Origin: OMOG01 sp041485845 | GTDB taxonomy: Bacteria > Acidobacteriota > Terriglobia > Bryobacterales > Bryobacteraceae | Assembly: GCA_041485845.1 (NCBI GenBank) | Contig: JBGPKH010000558.1 | Location: 1-6,074, forward strand | Direction of reading: 5' to 3' | DNA: 6,074 nt | Translations under genes and position numbers: made by a program | Notes under the pieces: generated by a model | The model's database searches: none | Told to the model about the DNA's origin: nothing | What the model saw: only the letters and a program-made list of their open reading frames with translations | Shown here: positions 1 to 6,054 of the stretch, piece by piece | Layout: every line of letters starts with the position of its first letter | Numbering within the stretch: position 1 is the stretch's first letter

Positions 1-18
1 CTGTGATAGACTATTGTT

Positions 19-24
19 AAGGGG
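19..24 (+). promoter_or_regulatory. Possible ribosome binding site for the SAVED gene
   Basis: AAGGGG resembles a Shine-Dalgarno core, but 12 bases separate it from the GTG at 37, longer than usual. A frame ending in TAA at 18-20 overlaps its first two bases, so an upstream gene could end here and be coupled to this one. The long spacing leaves open that the GTG is only an internal codon of a damaged gene. Confidence 0.3.
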
Positions 25-36
25 AAAACCTTAATC

Positions 37-654
37 GTGCTACTCGTTGAGCCTTATTCCGGAGTCGAATCGCCTCGGGCCGTATGGCTGGACCGGCAGT
101 TGGAACGGATCTGTCTTCAACTCCAGCTAACGGTCACACAGCCTCTTTTGGCGTTGCTGGGATACCTCTTGTCAGACATTCCGGCCGCAGAGGTATATCA
201 GCTTCACCGGGAGCCGCCGAATTGGAAGTGGCATACGAACTCGGATCAGGCTGAATTCATTATCGACGAACCCGAAGCGATCAGCGGAGAACCGGCACTC
301 GTTGTCTCGTTGAGTGCAACAATCATGTCCAGCCGGGTAGAGACTGTTGTAGGCAATCCTACTCTCTGGAAGATTTCGTATCCATCCCCTCATAACGACA
401 TCCTGCACACGAAACAGCAGGCAGGTGCGTTCCGCGCCGCTGCGCGCCGCCTGATGGATCGGATCAAGGCGCGGCACGGCCAGGAGGCCACGATTCACGT
501 ATTCCCAGCGATGCCGGTTGCATTGGCGGTTGAGCTCGGCCGAATCATCATGCCGAAGGCCGACCTCCCGCTGCGTATCTACGATGAGAACAGATCTAGC
601 GGGGGTTTCTCGGTTGCTATCGAGTTGAACCCCTCCATGCTCTTAGCTTCTTAG
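37..654 (+). CDS. SAVED-domain protein, effector-less (possibly a truncated CBASS effector)
   Basis: The 205-residue product matches the SAVED fold, which binds cyclic di- or oligonucleotides made by CD-NTases (CBASS) or by Cas10. Seen in sequence: the early segment SDIPAAEVYQLHREPPNWKW (46-65); a middle strand ALVVSLSA (87-94); a helix ending DRIKARHG (141-148); and the strongest family signature, HVFPAMPVALAVELGR (154-169) followed by MPKADLPLRIYDEN (172-185). These are typical of the C-terminal part of SAVED effectors such as Cap4 and Cap5. Family members usually carry an N-terminal nuclease, TIR, protease or membrane module and exceed 400 residues; nothing comparable is present here. The start is a GTG. 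In-frame stops at 4-6 and 7-9 prevent a longer product unless it began at a rare codon such as ATT. The gene converges on the efflux operon and its codon use looks less GC-rich. It could be a stand-alone sensor or the tail of a frameshifted effector. I am confident of the domain, less so of an intact gene. Confidence 0.8.
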   Translation: MLLVEPYSGVESPRAVWLDRQLERICLQLQLTVTQPLLALLGYLLSDIPAAEVYQLHREPPNWKWHTNSDQAEFIIDEPEAISGEPALVVSLSATIMSSRVETVVGNPTLWKISYPSPHNDILHTKQQAGAFRAAARRLMDRIKARHGQEATIHVFPAMPVALAVELGRIIMPKADLPLRIYDENRSSGGFSVAIELNPSMLLAS

Positions 655-735
655 AACGGTGTGGCACCTGATAGCGGCGCTTGCCCGATGGGGTTCAGCA
701 GGAATGGACCTGGATTCACATCAAATTGCTTTTTG

Positions 736-762
736 AAAAAACGTCGGTCTGATCAGGACCGA
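736..762 (-). terminator. Candidate rho-independent terminator of the efflux operon
   Basis: Read on the minus strand, the stem TCGGTC (762-757) pairs with GACCGA (749-744) around a 7-nt loop. Two bases later comes a run of six T (741-736). The site lies about 180 bp beyond the adaptor stop codon, in the right orientation to end the permease-adaptor transcript. The stem is short (6 bp) and moderately GC-rich, so efficiency is uncertain. Read on the plus strand, no T-run follows the stem, so it should not end the SAVED transcript. Confidence 0.5.
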
Positions 763-792
763 TAAGTCGGCTTGTCGCCATTGATTTGCGCG

Positions 793-826
793 ACAGGCCA
801 CCACCTGGGCGTAACGCCCTACCTGT
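793..826. other. Nested hairpin in the intergenic region
   Basis: Outer arms ACAGG (793-797) and CCTGT (822-826) enclose a tight inner hairpin, GGGCG (807-811) and CGCCC (815-819) with a TAA loop. There is no T-tract on either side, so it is not a canonical intrinsic terminator. It may protect the 3' end of the minus-strand mRNA or assist the T-tract hairpin downstream of it. It could also be chance in GC-rich DNA. Confidence 0.3.
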
Positions 827-940
827 AGAAGCGGCCCCAAAGAAACGGGAAGGCCGGACCTGGAATCTCAGCAGTTTCCAGCAACCAAAAACTCGAAAGG
901 ACTGGAGCATAGCGCCTGTGTTCGCGGCGCCATGCGCCTT

Positions 941-2272
941 CTACGGCCTCTTCCCCATCGTGACCGCCTTCACCCGCACGCCTTCCCGAATCAGGTCGCT
1001 CGGATTGATCGCGATCTGCTGCCCTTCCTCCAGCCCCGACAGCACCTCCAGCCGGTCTCCGAAATCGCGCCCCAATTGGATGCGGGTGAAGTGAACTACG
1101 CCGTTACCACCCACCACCGCCACCTGCGGCCCGTCGCCGCGCACCACCAGGGTGTCGCCCTGAATGAGCAGCGGAGGATCTTTGCGCGGCACCGCGAGAT
1201 CCACTTGCGCGTACATCCCCGGCATCAGGCTGGCGCCCGGATTCGGCGCCTCGACTTCCACCAGCAGCGTGCGCGTCGCCGGATCGAGCGCGTTGGCCGT
1301 GCGCGCCACCGTGCCGCTGAATTTGCGGCCCCGCAGATCGGGAAACGTCAGGGTCGCCTCCTGCCCTACCCGCACCGATCCCGCATCGGCCTGCGGAACG
1401 TTCAGGTAGGAGCGGAGACGATCCGTCTGGGCGATGCGGAACAGCAGAGTCGAGCCTTCGTTGACCAGCACCCCGGTTTCCACATTGCGCAGCGTGATCA
1501 CCCCGGCGAAGGGCGCCCGCACCGTCTGATAGCCGAGAAGCTCGCGCAAGCGTGCGAGATTCGCCTCGGCTGCGGAGACGCTGTTTCTCCCGGAGGCCAC
1601 GGCCTTTTCAAGCGCCTGCACGTTGGCCTGCGCCGCGACATAGCGGGATTGCGCGGTATCGTTATCCTGGCGCGACACGATGCCCTTCTGGAACAGGCTG
1701 TCCCAGCGTTGTGCGGTGACCTGCGCCAGTTCGGCGTTGGTGCGTCCCTGCTGCACGGCAGCCTCGGCCTGCTGCACCGTGCTGTTGGCCTGGTCGATGG
1801 CGGCTTGCGCCTGCCGGATCTGCTGGCCCAGTTCGGGAGCTTCGATCTCCGCCAGCGCCTGCCCTTCCTTCACGCGGTCGCCGATATCCACGTAGCGCTT
1901 CTTGATGTAGCCGCTGGCGCGCGCCAGCACAGGGCCTTCGGTGACCGCCTGGATATTGCCCGGCAGCACCAGGCTGCTGTTGGCGGCCGATCGCGATACC
2001 AGCGCTACGTTGACCACGGGAACGCTCTGGCTTTCGGCCTGGGACTCCGCGGCCAGCACCATCTCGCGCCGCTGCCGCGGCAGGTATCCCAGGAAAAACC
2101 CGCCCACCAGCAGCGCCATCACCAGCAGCGCGAGCATCGCCACGGTCCGCCCCGGCGTGCCGGCCGGCTGCCCCTCGCCGCCGCCCGCGAGCCTTTTCTG
2201 CTCCGCAAGCTGGCGTTTCAGATCTTCGATCTCGGAGCGCAATTGCTCTTCGTTCGTCCGGGTCTGGTTCAT
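941..2272 (-). CDS. RND efflux periplasmic adaptor (membrane fusion protein, HlyD/AcrA-like)
   Basis: This 443-residue protein would link the inner-membrane RND permease to an outer-membrane channel. Domains in order: a charged cytoplasmic N-terminus with a short coiled coil (about 7-28); one membrane anchor (about 44-63); the first lipoyl half around GYIKKRYVDIGDRVKEGQ (121-138); an Ala/Gln-rich alpha-hairpin (about 147-245); the second lipoyl half, VRAPFAGVITLRNVETG (251-267); a beta-barrel (about 283-362) with the family segment PATRTLLVEV (331-340) and MPGMYAQV (350-357); and a membrane-proximal domain to the end. There is no lipobox, so it is anchored by a helix and not a lipid. Its ATG overlaps the permease TGA as ATGA (2272-2269), implying translational coupling. 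The same reading frame stays open upstream to 3301 inside the permease gene, but that part is a shadow; the start at 2272 gives a sensible N-terminus and has a good ribosome site. The transported substrate cannot be read from the sequence. Confidence 0.93.
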   Translation of the reverse strand: MNQTRTNEEQLRSEIEDLKRQLAEQKRLAGGGEGQPAGTPGRTVAMLALLVMALLVGGFFLGYLPRQRREMVLAAESQAESQSVPVVNVALVSRSAANSSLVLPGNIQAVTEGPVLARASGYIKKRYVDIGDRVKEGQALAEIEAPELGQQIRQAQAAIDQANSTVQQAEAAVQQGRTNAELAQVTAQRWDSLFQKGIVSRQDNDTAQSRYVAAQANVQALEKAVASGRNSVSAAEANLARLRELLGYQTVRAPFAGVITLRNVETGVLVNEGSTLLFRIAQTDRLRSYLNVPQADAGSVRVGQEATLTFPDLRGRKFSGTVARTANALDPATRTLLVEVEAPNPGASLMPGMYAQVDLAVPRKDPPLLIQGDTLVVRGDGPQVAVVGGNGVVHFTRIQLGRDFGDRLEVLSGLEEGQQIAINPSDLIREGVRVKAVTMGKRP

Positions 2273-5200
2273 TGCAGATCCTCGCGGAGCAGCATCTCGT
2301 CCCGCAGGTACGCGTGCTCTTCCTCCACGATCTTTCGTTCGAAATCCACCGGCGGATTCTTCCGCAACAGGCTGTAAACTAATGGAACCACAAAAAGGGT
2401 CGTAATGGTAGCCAACACCAGGCCGCCGATCACGGCGCGGCCCAGGGGAGCGTTCTGTTCGCCGCCTTCGCCCATTCCCAGAGCCATCGGCAGCATGCCG
2501 ATCACCATCGCGATTGCCGTCATCAGCACGGGGCGGATGCGGGTGTGGCCCGCCGAGAGCGCCGCCGCGCGCGCATCCATGCCCTCCTCGCGCTGGTCGT
2601 TGGCGAAGACCACCACCAGGATGCTGTTCGCGGTGGCCACTCCGATGCACATGATGGAACCCATCAGCGAAGGGACGCTGAACGTGGTCTGGGTCACGAA
2701 GAGAATCCAGACGATGCCGGCCAGCGCGCCCGGGAGCGCCATCAGGATGATGAAGGGGTCCAGCCACGACTGAAAATTGACGGCAATCAACAGGTACACC
2801 AGCACCACCGCGAAGATCATCCCCAATCCCAGGCGATAGAACGAGCTCTGCATCGTGGCAAACTGGCCGCGCAGATCGATGCTGCTTCCCCCCGGTAATT
2901 TCGGTTCGATGTCGCGAACGATCTTTTGGACCGCCGATCCCACCGAGCCGAGGTCGCGGCGATCGATGTTGGCGTACACGTCGATGACCGGCTGCACGTT
3001 GTAGTGGTTGACGATCTCGGGAGCGGCCCCGCGGTGGACGCCCGCCAGGTTGGAGAGCAGTTGCGGTCCCCCCGCCACCGCGCCGGGGTTGCCGTAGGCC
3101 GCGGAGGCCTGGTTGGGGCCGGTCCCCACCGAGGAGTTCGTCGCATTGGCGACACCCGCCAGAGAAGTCGCGGTGGTGGAGAAGAAACTCGTGGAGGGTG
3201 CGCCGATCGGGGTGCGCAGCAACGCGTCCATTGAATCGATCCGGTACTGCGGCGTCTGCACGGTGACGTTGTAGCTCACCCCGGTGCGCCAGTCCAGCCA
3301 CTGGGTGGGCGCAATCTGACCGCTGCCGCTGAGCGAGATCAGCAGGCTGCTGCTGACGTCGCGTTGCGTGAGGCCCACCTGGCCCGCCTTGTTGCGGTCC
3401 ACGTCGAGATCGATTTCCGGGTAGTCCATCACCTGGTGAATGTGAACGTCGGCGGCGCCGGGAATCTTCGTGATCTTCTGCTCGATCTCTTGCGCGATGG
3501 CGTAGTTCGCGGCCGCGTTTCGCCCCACCACCTGGACATCGATGGGCGCCGGCAGGCCGAAATTCAGGATCTGGTTGGTGATGTTGGCGGCCTCGAAGAA
3601 AAACACCATGTCGGGAAATCGCCGGCGCAGGCGCTTGCGGAGACGGTCGGTGTACTCGGCGGTCGAGCCGTGCTCTTCGCGCTTCAGGGAAATGAGGATG
3701 TCGCCATCGCCCACGCCGATGGTCGGGCTGTCTCCGAATGCCAGGTTGAAACCGCCGTTGGGGATCCCGATGTTGTCGATGATGGTATCGATCTCGCGCG
3801 CCGGGATCACCTCCCGGATTTCATCTTCGATCTCGGCGAAAATCATCTCGGTCTTTTCCAGGCGCGTGCCGGAAGGCGCCCGCGCGTGCAGCCGCATGGC
3901 GCCGGAATCCACCGTCGGGAAGAAGTCCCTCCCGATGAACACCGCGAGGCCCAGCGATCCCGCGACGAACACGCCGAAGGCGCAGAGCACGGCTGCGCGG
4001 TGGTCCAGACACCAGTGGAGCAGGGCGGTGTAGGACTCGCGCATGCGCTCGAAGCCGCGGTTGAACAGATAGTGCGAGCGCCAGAACAGACCCTTCCCGC
4101 CCGCCGATTCGCCGTGCTGGCCGCGCGCATAGAGCTTCACTTCCGGGCGCAGCATATAGTGCGCCATGGAGGGGATCAGCGTGCGCGAAAGGAAATACGA
4201 CGCCATCATGGCGAACACCACCGCCATGGCCAGCGGGGTGAACAGGTACTTGGCGGCGCCGGTGAGGAGCAGCACCGGGACGAAGACGATGCAGATGGCG
4301 AGCGTGGAAACAAACGCCGGCGCGGCGATCTGCTGCGCGCCGTCGAGCACCGCGCGCACCAGCGGCTTTTTCATGGCCATGTTGCGGTGGGTGTTTTCGA
4401 TTGCCACCGTGGCGTCGTCCACCAGGATTCCCACCGCCAGCGCCAGGCCTCCCAGCGTCATCACGTTGACCGTCTGGCCCAGCACGCTCAGGATCATGAG
4501 CGACACCAGGATGGAAAGCGGTATCGAAATACACACGATCACCGTGCTGCGCCAGCTTCCGAGAAACATCAGAATCATGAGGCCGGTGAGCAAGGCCGCG
4601 CTGACCGCCTCGCGGACCACGCCGTTGATGGCCGCGCGCACAAACAGCGATTGATCGAAGAGCCGCCTCACCTGCAGCGCCGGGGGCAGCCCCGCCAGTA
4701 TCCTGGGGAGCGCGTTCTTGACTCCGTTGACCACCGCCAGCGTAGACGCCTTGCCATTGCGCATCACCGTGAGCAGCGCGCCCCGTGTGCCGTTGGTGCG
4801 GACCACGCTGGTCTGCAACATATACCCGTCGCGGACCTGCGCCACATCTTTGAGGTAAACCGTGGCGCCGTTGACCACCTTGATCGGGAGATTGTTCATC
4901 TCGTCGAGAATGCGCGGGCTGCTGTTTACCTTGACCTGGTAGTCCTTGTCGCCGATCTTGGCGGTGCCGGCGGGCAGGATGAGGTTCTGATTTCCCAACG
5001 CGGTGGAGATGTCGGCCGGTGAAAGCTGCCTGGCGTACAGCGCGTCGGGATTGAGGTCCACCATGACGCTGCGAAACCTGCCGCCATAGGGTAGCGGGAC
5101 CGAGGCGCCCTGAATGGTGGCCAACTGCGTCCGGATGAAGTTCTGGCCCATGTCGAAGAGTTCCTGCTCGCTCATCGTCTGGCTCTCCAGGCCAAGCTGC

Positions 5201-5619
5201 AGGATGGGAACGGCGGAGGCGTCGTACTTGATGATATTCGGCGGGAAAGTGCCCGGCGGGAGCGGCCGCAGGATGGTCTGCGAAACCGCCGTAATCTGAG
5301 CCACCGCCAGTTCCACCCTGGCGTTGGGCTGCAGGAAAATGCGGATCACCGAGGCGCCGCTGTAGGATTGCGACTCGATGTGCTCGATATCGTTGACGGT
5401 GGTGGTCACAAAGCGCTCAAAGAAGGTGACGATGCGCTTCTCCATCTCCTCGGGCGACAGCCCGCCGTAACTCCAGACGACGCTGACTACCGGGATATCG
5501 ATGTACGGAAAAATATCCACCGGCATGGTGACGATCGCGCTCGTGCCGAGAATGGCGATGAGCACTGCCATGACCACGAAAGTGTAGGGCCGCCGCAGGG
5601 CGAGTCGGACGATCCACAT
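2269..5619 (-). CDS. RND multidrug efflux permease (HAE1/AcrB-like)
   Basis: This 1,116-residue inner-membrane, proton-driven exporter has the duplicated RND layout. TM1 is at about 12-31, followed by the first porter half with FPYIDIPVVSVVWSYGGLSP (37-56). TM2-TM6 lie within 338-482, including the TM4 motif GILVDDATVAIENTHR (397-412), whose D401 and D402 match the AcrB proton-relay aspartates. TM7 is at about 541-562, the second porter half at 563-925, and TM8-TM12 within 930-1085. The C-terminal tail (1086-1116) is hydrophilic and acidic. In TM10, CIGVATANSIL (991-1001) has A997 where AcrB has Lys940. The late motif GEGGEQNAPLGRAVIGG (1050-1066) is typical of the family. A Ser/Thr/Ala/Gly/Asn-rich insert (about 808-851) makes it longer than AcrB (1,049 aa). 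The ATG start gives the expected MWIVRLALRRPYTF N-terminus, though its ribosome site is weak. It is the first gene of the operon, and the adaptor overlaps its stop codon. No outer-membrane factor is encoded here. Drug, solvent or metabolite export is likely; the substrate is unknown. Confidence 0.95.
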   Translation of the reverse strand: MWIVRLALRRPYTFVVMAVLIAILGTSAIVTMPVDIFPYIDIPVVSVVWSYGGLSPEEMEKRIVTFFERFVTTTVNDIEHIESQSYSGASVIRIFLQPNARVELAVAQITAVSQTILRPLPPGTFPPNIIKYDASAVPILQLGLESQTMSEQELFDMGQNFIRTQLATIQGASVPLPYGGRFRSVMVDLNPDALYARQLSPADISTALGNQNLILPAGTAKIGDKDYQVKVNSSPRILDEMNNLPIKVVNGATVYLKDVAQVRDGYMLQTSVVRTNGTRGALLTVMRNGKASTLAVVNGVKNALPRILAGLPPALQVRRLFDQSLFVRAAINGVVREAVSAALLTGLMILMFLGSWRSTVIVCISIPLSILVSLMILSVLGQTVNVMTLGGLALAVGILVDDATVAIENTHRNMAMKKPLVRAVLDGAQQIAAPAFVSTLAICIVFVPVLLLTGAAKYLFTPLAMAVVFAMMASYFLSRTLIPSMAHYMLRPEVKLYARGQHGESAGGKGLFWRSHYLFNRGFERMRESYTALLHWCLDHRAAVLCAFGVFVAGSLGLAVFIGRDFFPTVDSGAMRLHARAPSGTRLEKTEMIFAEIEDEIREVIPAREIDTIIDNIGIPNGGFNLAFGDSPTIGVGDGDILISLKREEHGSTAEYTDRLRKRLRRRFPDMVFFFEAANITNQILNFGLPAPIDVQVVGRNAAANYAIAQEIEQKITKIPGAADVHIHQVMDYPEIDLDVDRNKAGQVGLTQRDVSSSLLISLSGSGQIAPTQWLDWRTGVSYNVTVQTPQYRIDSMDALLRTPIGAPSTSFFSTTATSLAGVANATNSSVGTGPNQASAAYGNPGAVAGGPQLLSNLAGVHRGAAPEIVNHYNVQPVIDVYANIDRRDLGSVGSAVQKIVRDIEPKLPGGSSIDLRGQFATMQSSFYRLGLGMIFAVVLVYLLIAVNFQSWLDPFIILMALPGALAGIVWILFVTQTTFSVPSLMGSIMCIGVATANSILVVVFANDQREEGMDARAAALSAGHTRIRPVLMTAIAMVIGMLPMALGMGEGGEQNAPLGRAVIGGLVLATITTLFVVPLVYSLLRKNPPVDFERKIVEEEHAYLRDEMLLREDLQ
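2280..2283 (-). promoter_or_regulatory. Ribosome binding site of the adaptor gene, inside the permease 3' end
   Basis: GAGG on the minus strand lies 7 bases before the adaptor ATG at 2272, within the last codons of the permease gene. Together with the ATGA overlap it fixes the adaptor start, against the much longer open frame that reaches back to 3301. Confidence 0.6.
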
Positions 5620-5638
5620 GGTACATAAATCCGGCGCT

Positions 5639-5670
5639 AAGTGAAAAACGCCGGTTCGGAAGCTTCACTT
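5639..5670. promoter_or_regulatory. Inverted repeat, possible operator of the efflux operon
   Basis: AAGTGAA (5639-5645) and TTCACTT (5664-5670) form a perfect 7-bp inverted repeat with an 18-bp spacer, 20-50 bp upstream of the permease start. A second inverted repeat, CCGGCG (5631-5636) and CGCCGG (5649-5654), is interleaved with it. The position just downstream of a candidate -10 box is where a repressor of the TetR, MarR or GntR kind would act. No regulator gene lies in the window, and the binding protein is unknown. Confidence 0.35.
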
Positions 5671-5671
5671 C

Positions 5672-5701
5672 ATGATATTCCATCCGGGTGAAACCGGTCA
5701 C
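5672..5701 (-). promoter_or_regulatory. Candidate sigma70-type promoter of the efflux operon
   Basis: On the minus strand, a -35-like GTGACC (5701-5696) is separated by 18 bp from a -10-like TATCAT (5677-5672). The -10 matches 5 of 6 consensus positions and the -35 only 4 of 6. Transcription would begin near 5665, inside the inverted repeat at 5639-5670, leaving a leader of about 45 nt before the permease ATG. The match is moderate and could be chance. Confidence 0.3.
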
Positions 5702-5841
5702 GGCGGGAAATCCGGCAGGTCGCTGACAGTTCGCGAAACAACACATCACCTTTGGTGGGCCGTAGGCTTTTTTCTTGGTGTTCCGGCCGCAGGCCCATTG
5801 GGCACTCCCTTCGGTCGCGGCTCGGCAAGAGGTGCGTGACC

Positions 5842-5993
5842 CAGCCGCGGCCCCCTGGCTGAGCCGCGGCCCCGTGACTGAGCCGCGGCCCCGTGGCTGA
5901 GCCGCGGCCCCGTGACTGAGCCGCGGCCCCGTGACCGAGCCGCGGCCCCGTGGCTGAGCCGCGGCCAGGGGACCGGGGCGCGGCCCGGTGACT
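5842..5993. repeat. 19-bp GC-rich tandem repeat (minisatellite), eight units
   Basis: The unit is GAGCCGCGGCCCCGTGACT, with A or G at position 17. Units start at 5842, 5861, 5880, 5899, 5918, 5937, 5956 and 5975, head to tail with no spacer. The five from 5861 to 5955 are nearly identical. The first differs at two or three positions and the last two are clearly degenerate, as expected for an array that turns over in the middle. Each unit contains the palindrome CCGCGG. The period is not a multiple of three and the array lies between genes, so it is probably non-coding. Copy number likely varies between strains. Confidence 0.9.
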
Positions 5994-6011
5994 GCGCAGC
6001 GGGCACCTGAA

Positions 6012-6054
6012 GGGGCACGGGGCGAGGGGCTGAGCGGGGGGGCGTGGAGGGGGG
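6012..6054 (+). other. Potential G-quadruplex-forming run
   Basis: Five tracts of four or more G lie at 6012-6015, 6019-6022, 6026-6029, 6036-6042 and 6049-6054, separated by loops of 3, 3, 6 and 6 bases. This satisfies the usual four-tract, loop 1-7 rule with a spare tract. It lies 18 bp beyond the tandem array, at the window edge, so its relation to the next gene is unknown. Folding is predicted from the pattern only. Confidence 0.55.

Larger units (their letters stand above)
655..940. other. Convergent intergenic region
   Basis: This 286-bp stretch lies between the 3' ends of the SAVED gene and the adaptor gene. I find no convincing coding region in it; the one short minus-strand frame matches no family I know. 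It contains a hairpin with a T-tract reading leftward (736-762) and a nested hairpin (793-826). No outer-membrane channel gene or remnant of one is visible. No clear terminator for the plus-strand SAVED gene was found. Confidence 0.6.

Noticed and set aside
706..867. Near-direct repeat GGACCTGGAWTC at 706-717 and 856-867, 150 bp apart
   Set aside because: Only 12 bp with one mismatch, no flanking similarity and no mobile gene between, so chance is sufficient.
716..910. Possible 64-aa minus-strand gene
   Set aside because: It has no recognisable domain and runs through both hairpins, including the candidate terminator.
932..2377. Long open frame (481 aa) on the plus strand
   Set aside because: It is antisense to the adaptor gene, with the same His/Arg/Gln-rich composition and no family resemblance.
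2273..3301. N-terminal extension of the adaptor to 3301 on the minus strand
   Set aside because: This part overlaps the permease in another frame and reads as Arg/Gly/His-rich nonsense. The adaptor start at 2272 has a ribosome site, a 4-bp overlap and a sensible N-terminus.
3364..5022. Long open frame (552 aa) on the plus strand
   Set aside because: It is antisense to the RND permease, and its translation is dominated by His, Arg, Gln, Asp and Ala with no recognisable domain. That is the usual shadow of a GC-rich gene.
5747..5773. Plus-strand terminator (CACC/GGTG and GCC/GGC stems, then T6)
   Set aside because: The stems are only 3-4 bp, and no plus-strand gene lies upstream to be terminated.
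5842..5993. CRISPR array
   Set aside because: The 19-bp units are directly adjacent with no unique spacers, so this is a tandem repeat.
5746..6018. Small minus-strand protein (90 aa) with repeated Ser-His-Gly-Ala motifs
   Set aside because: Most of it is the 19-bp DNA repeat translated in changing frames, with no ribosome site or family match.
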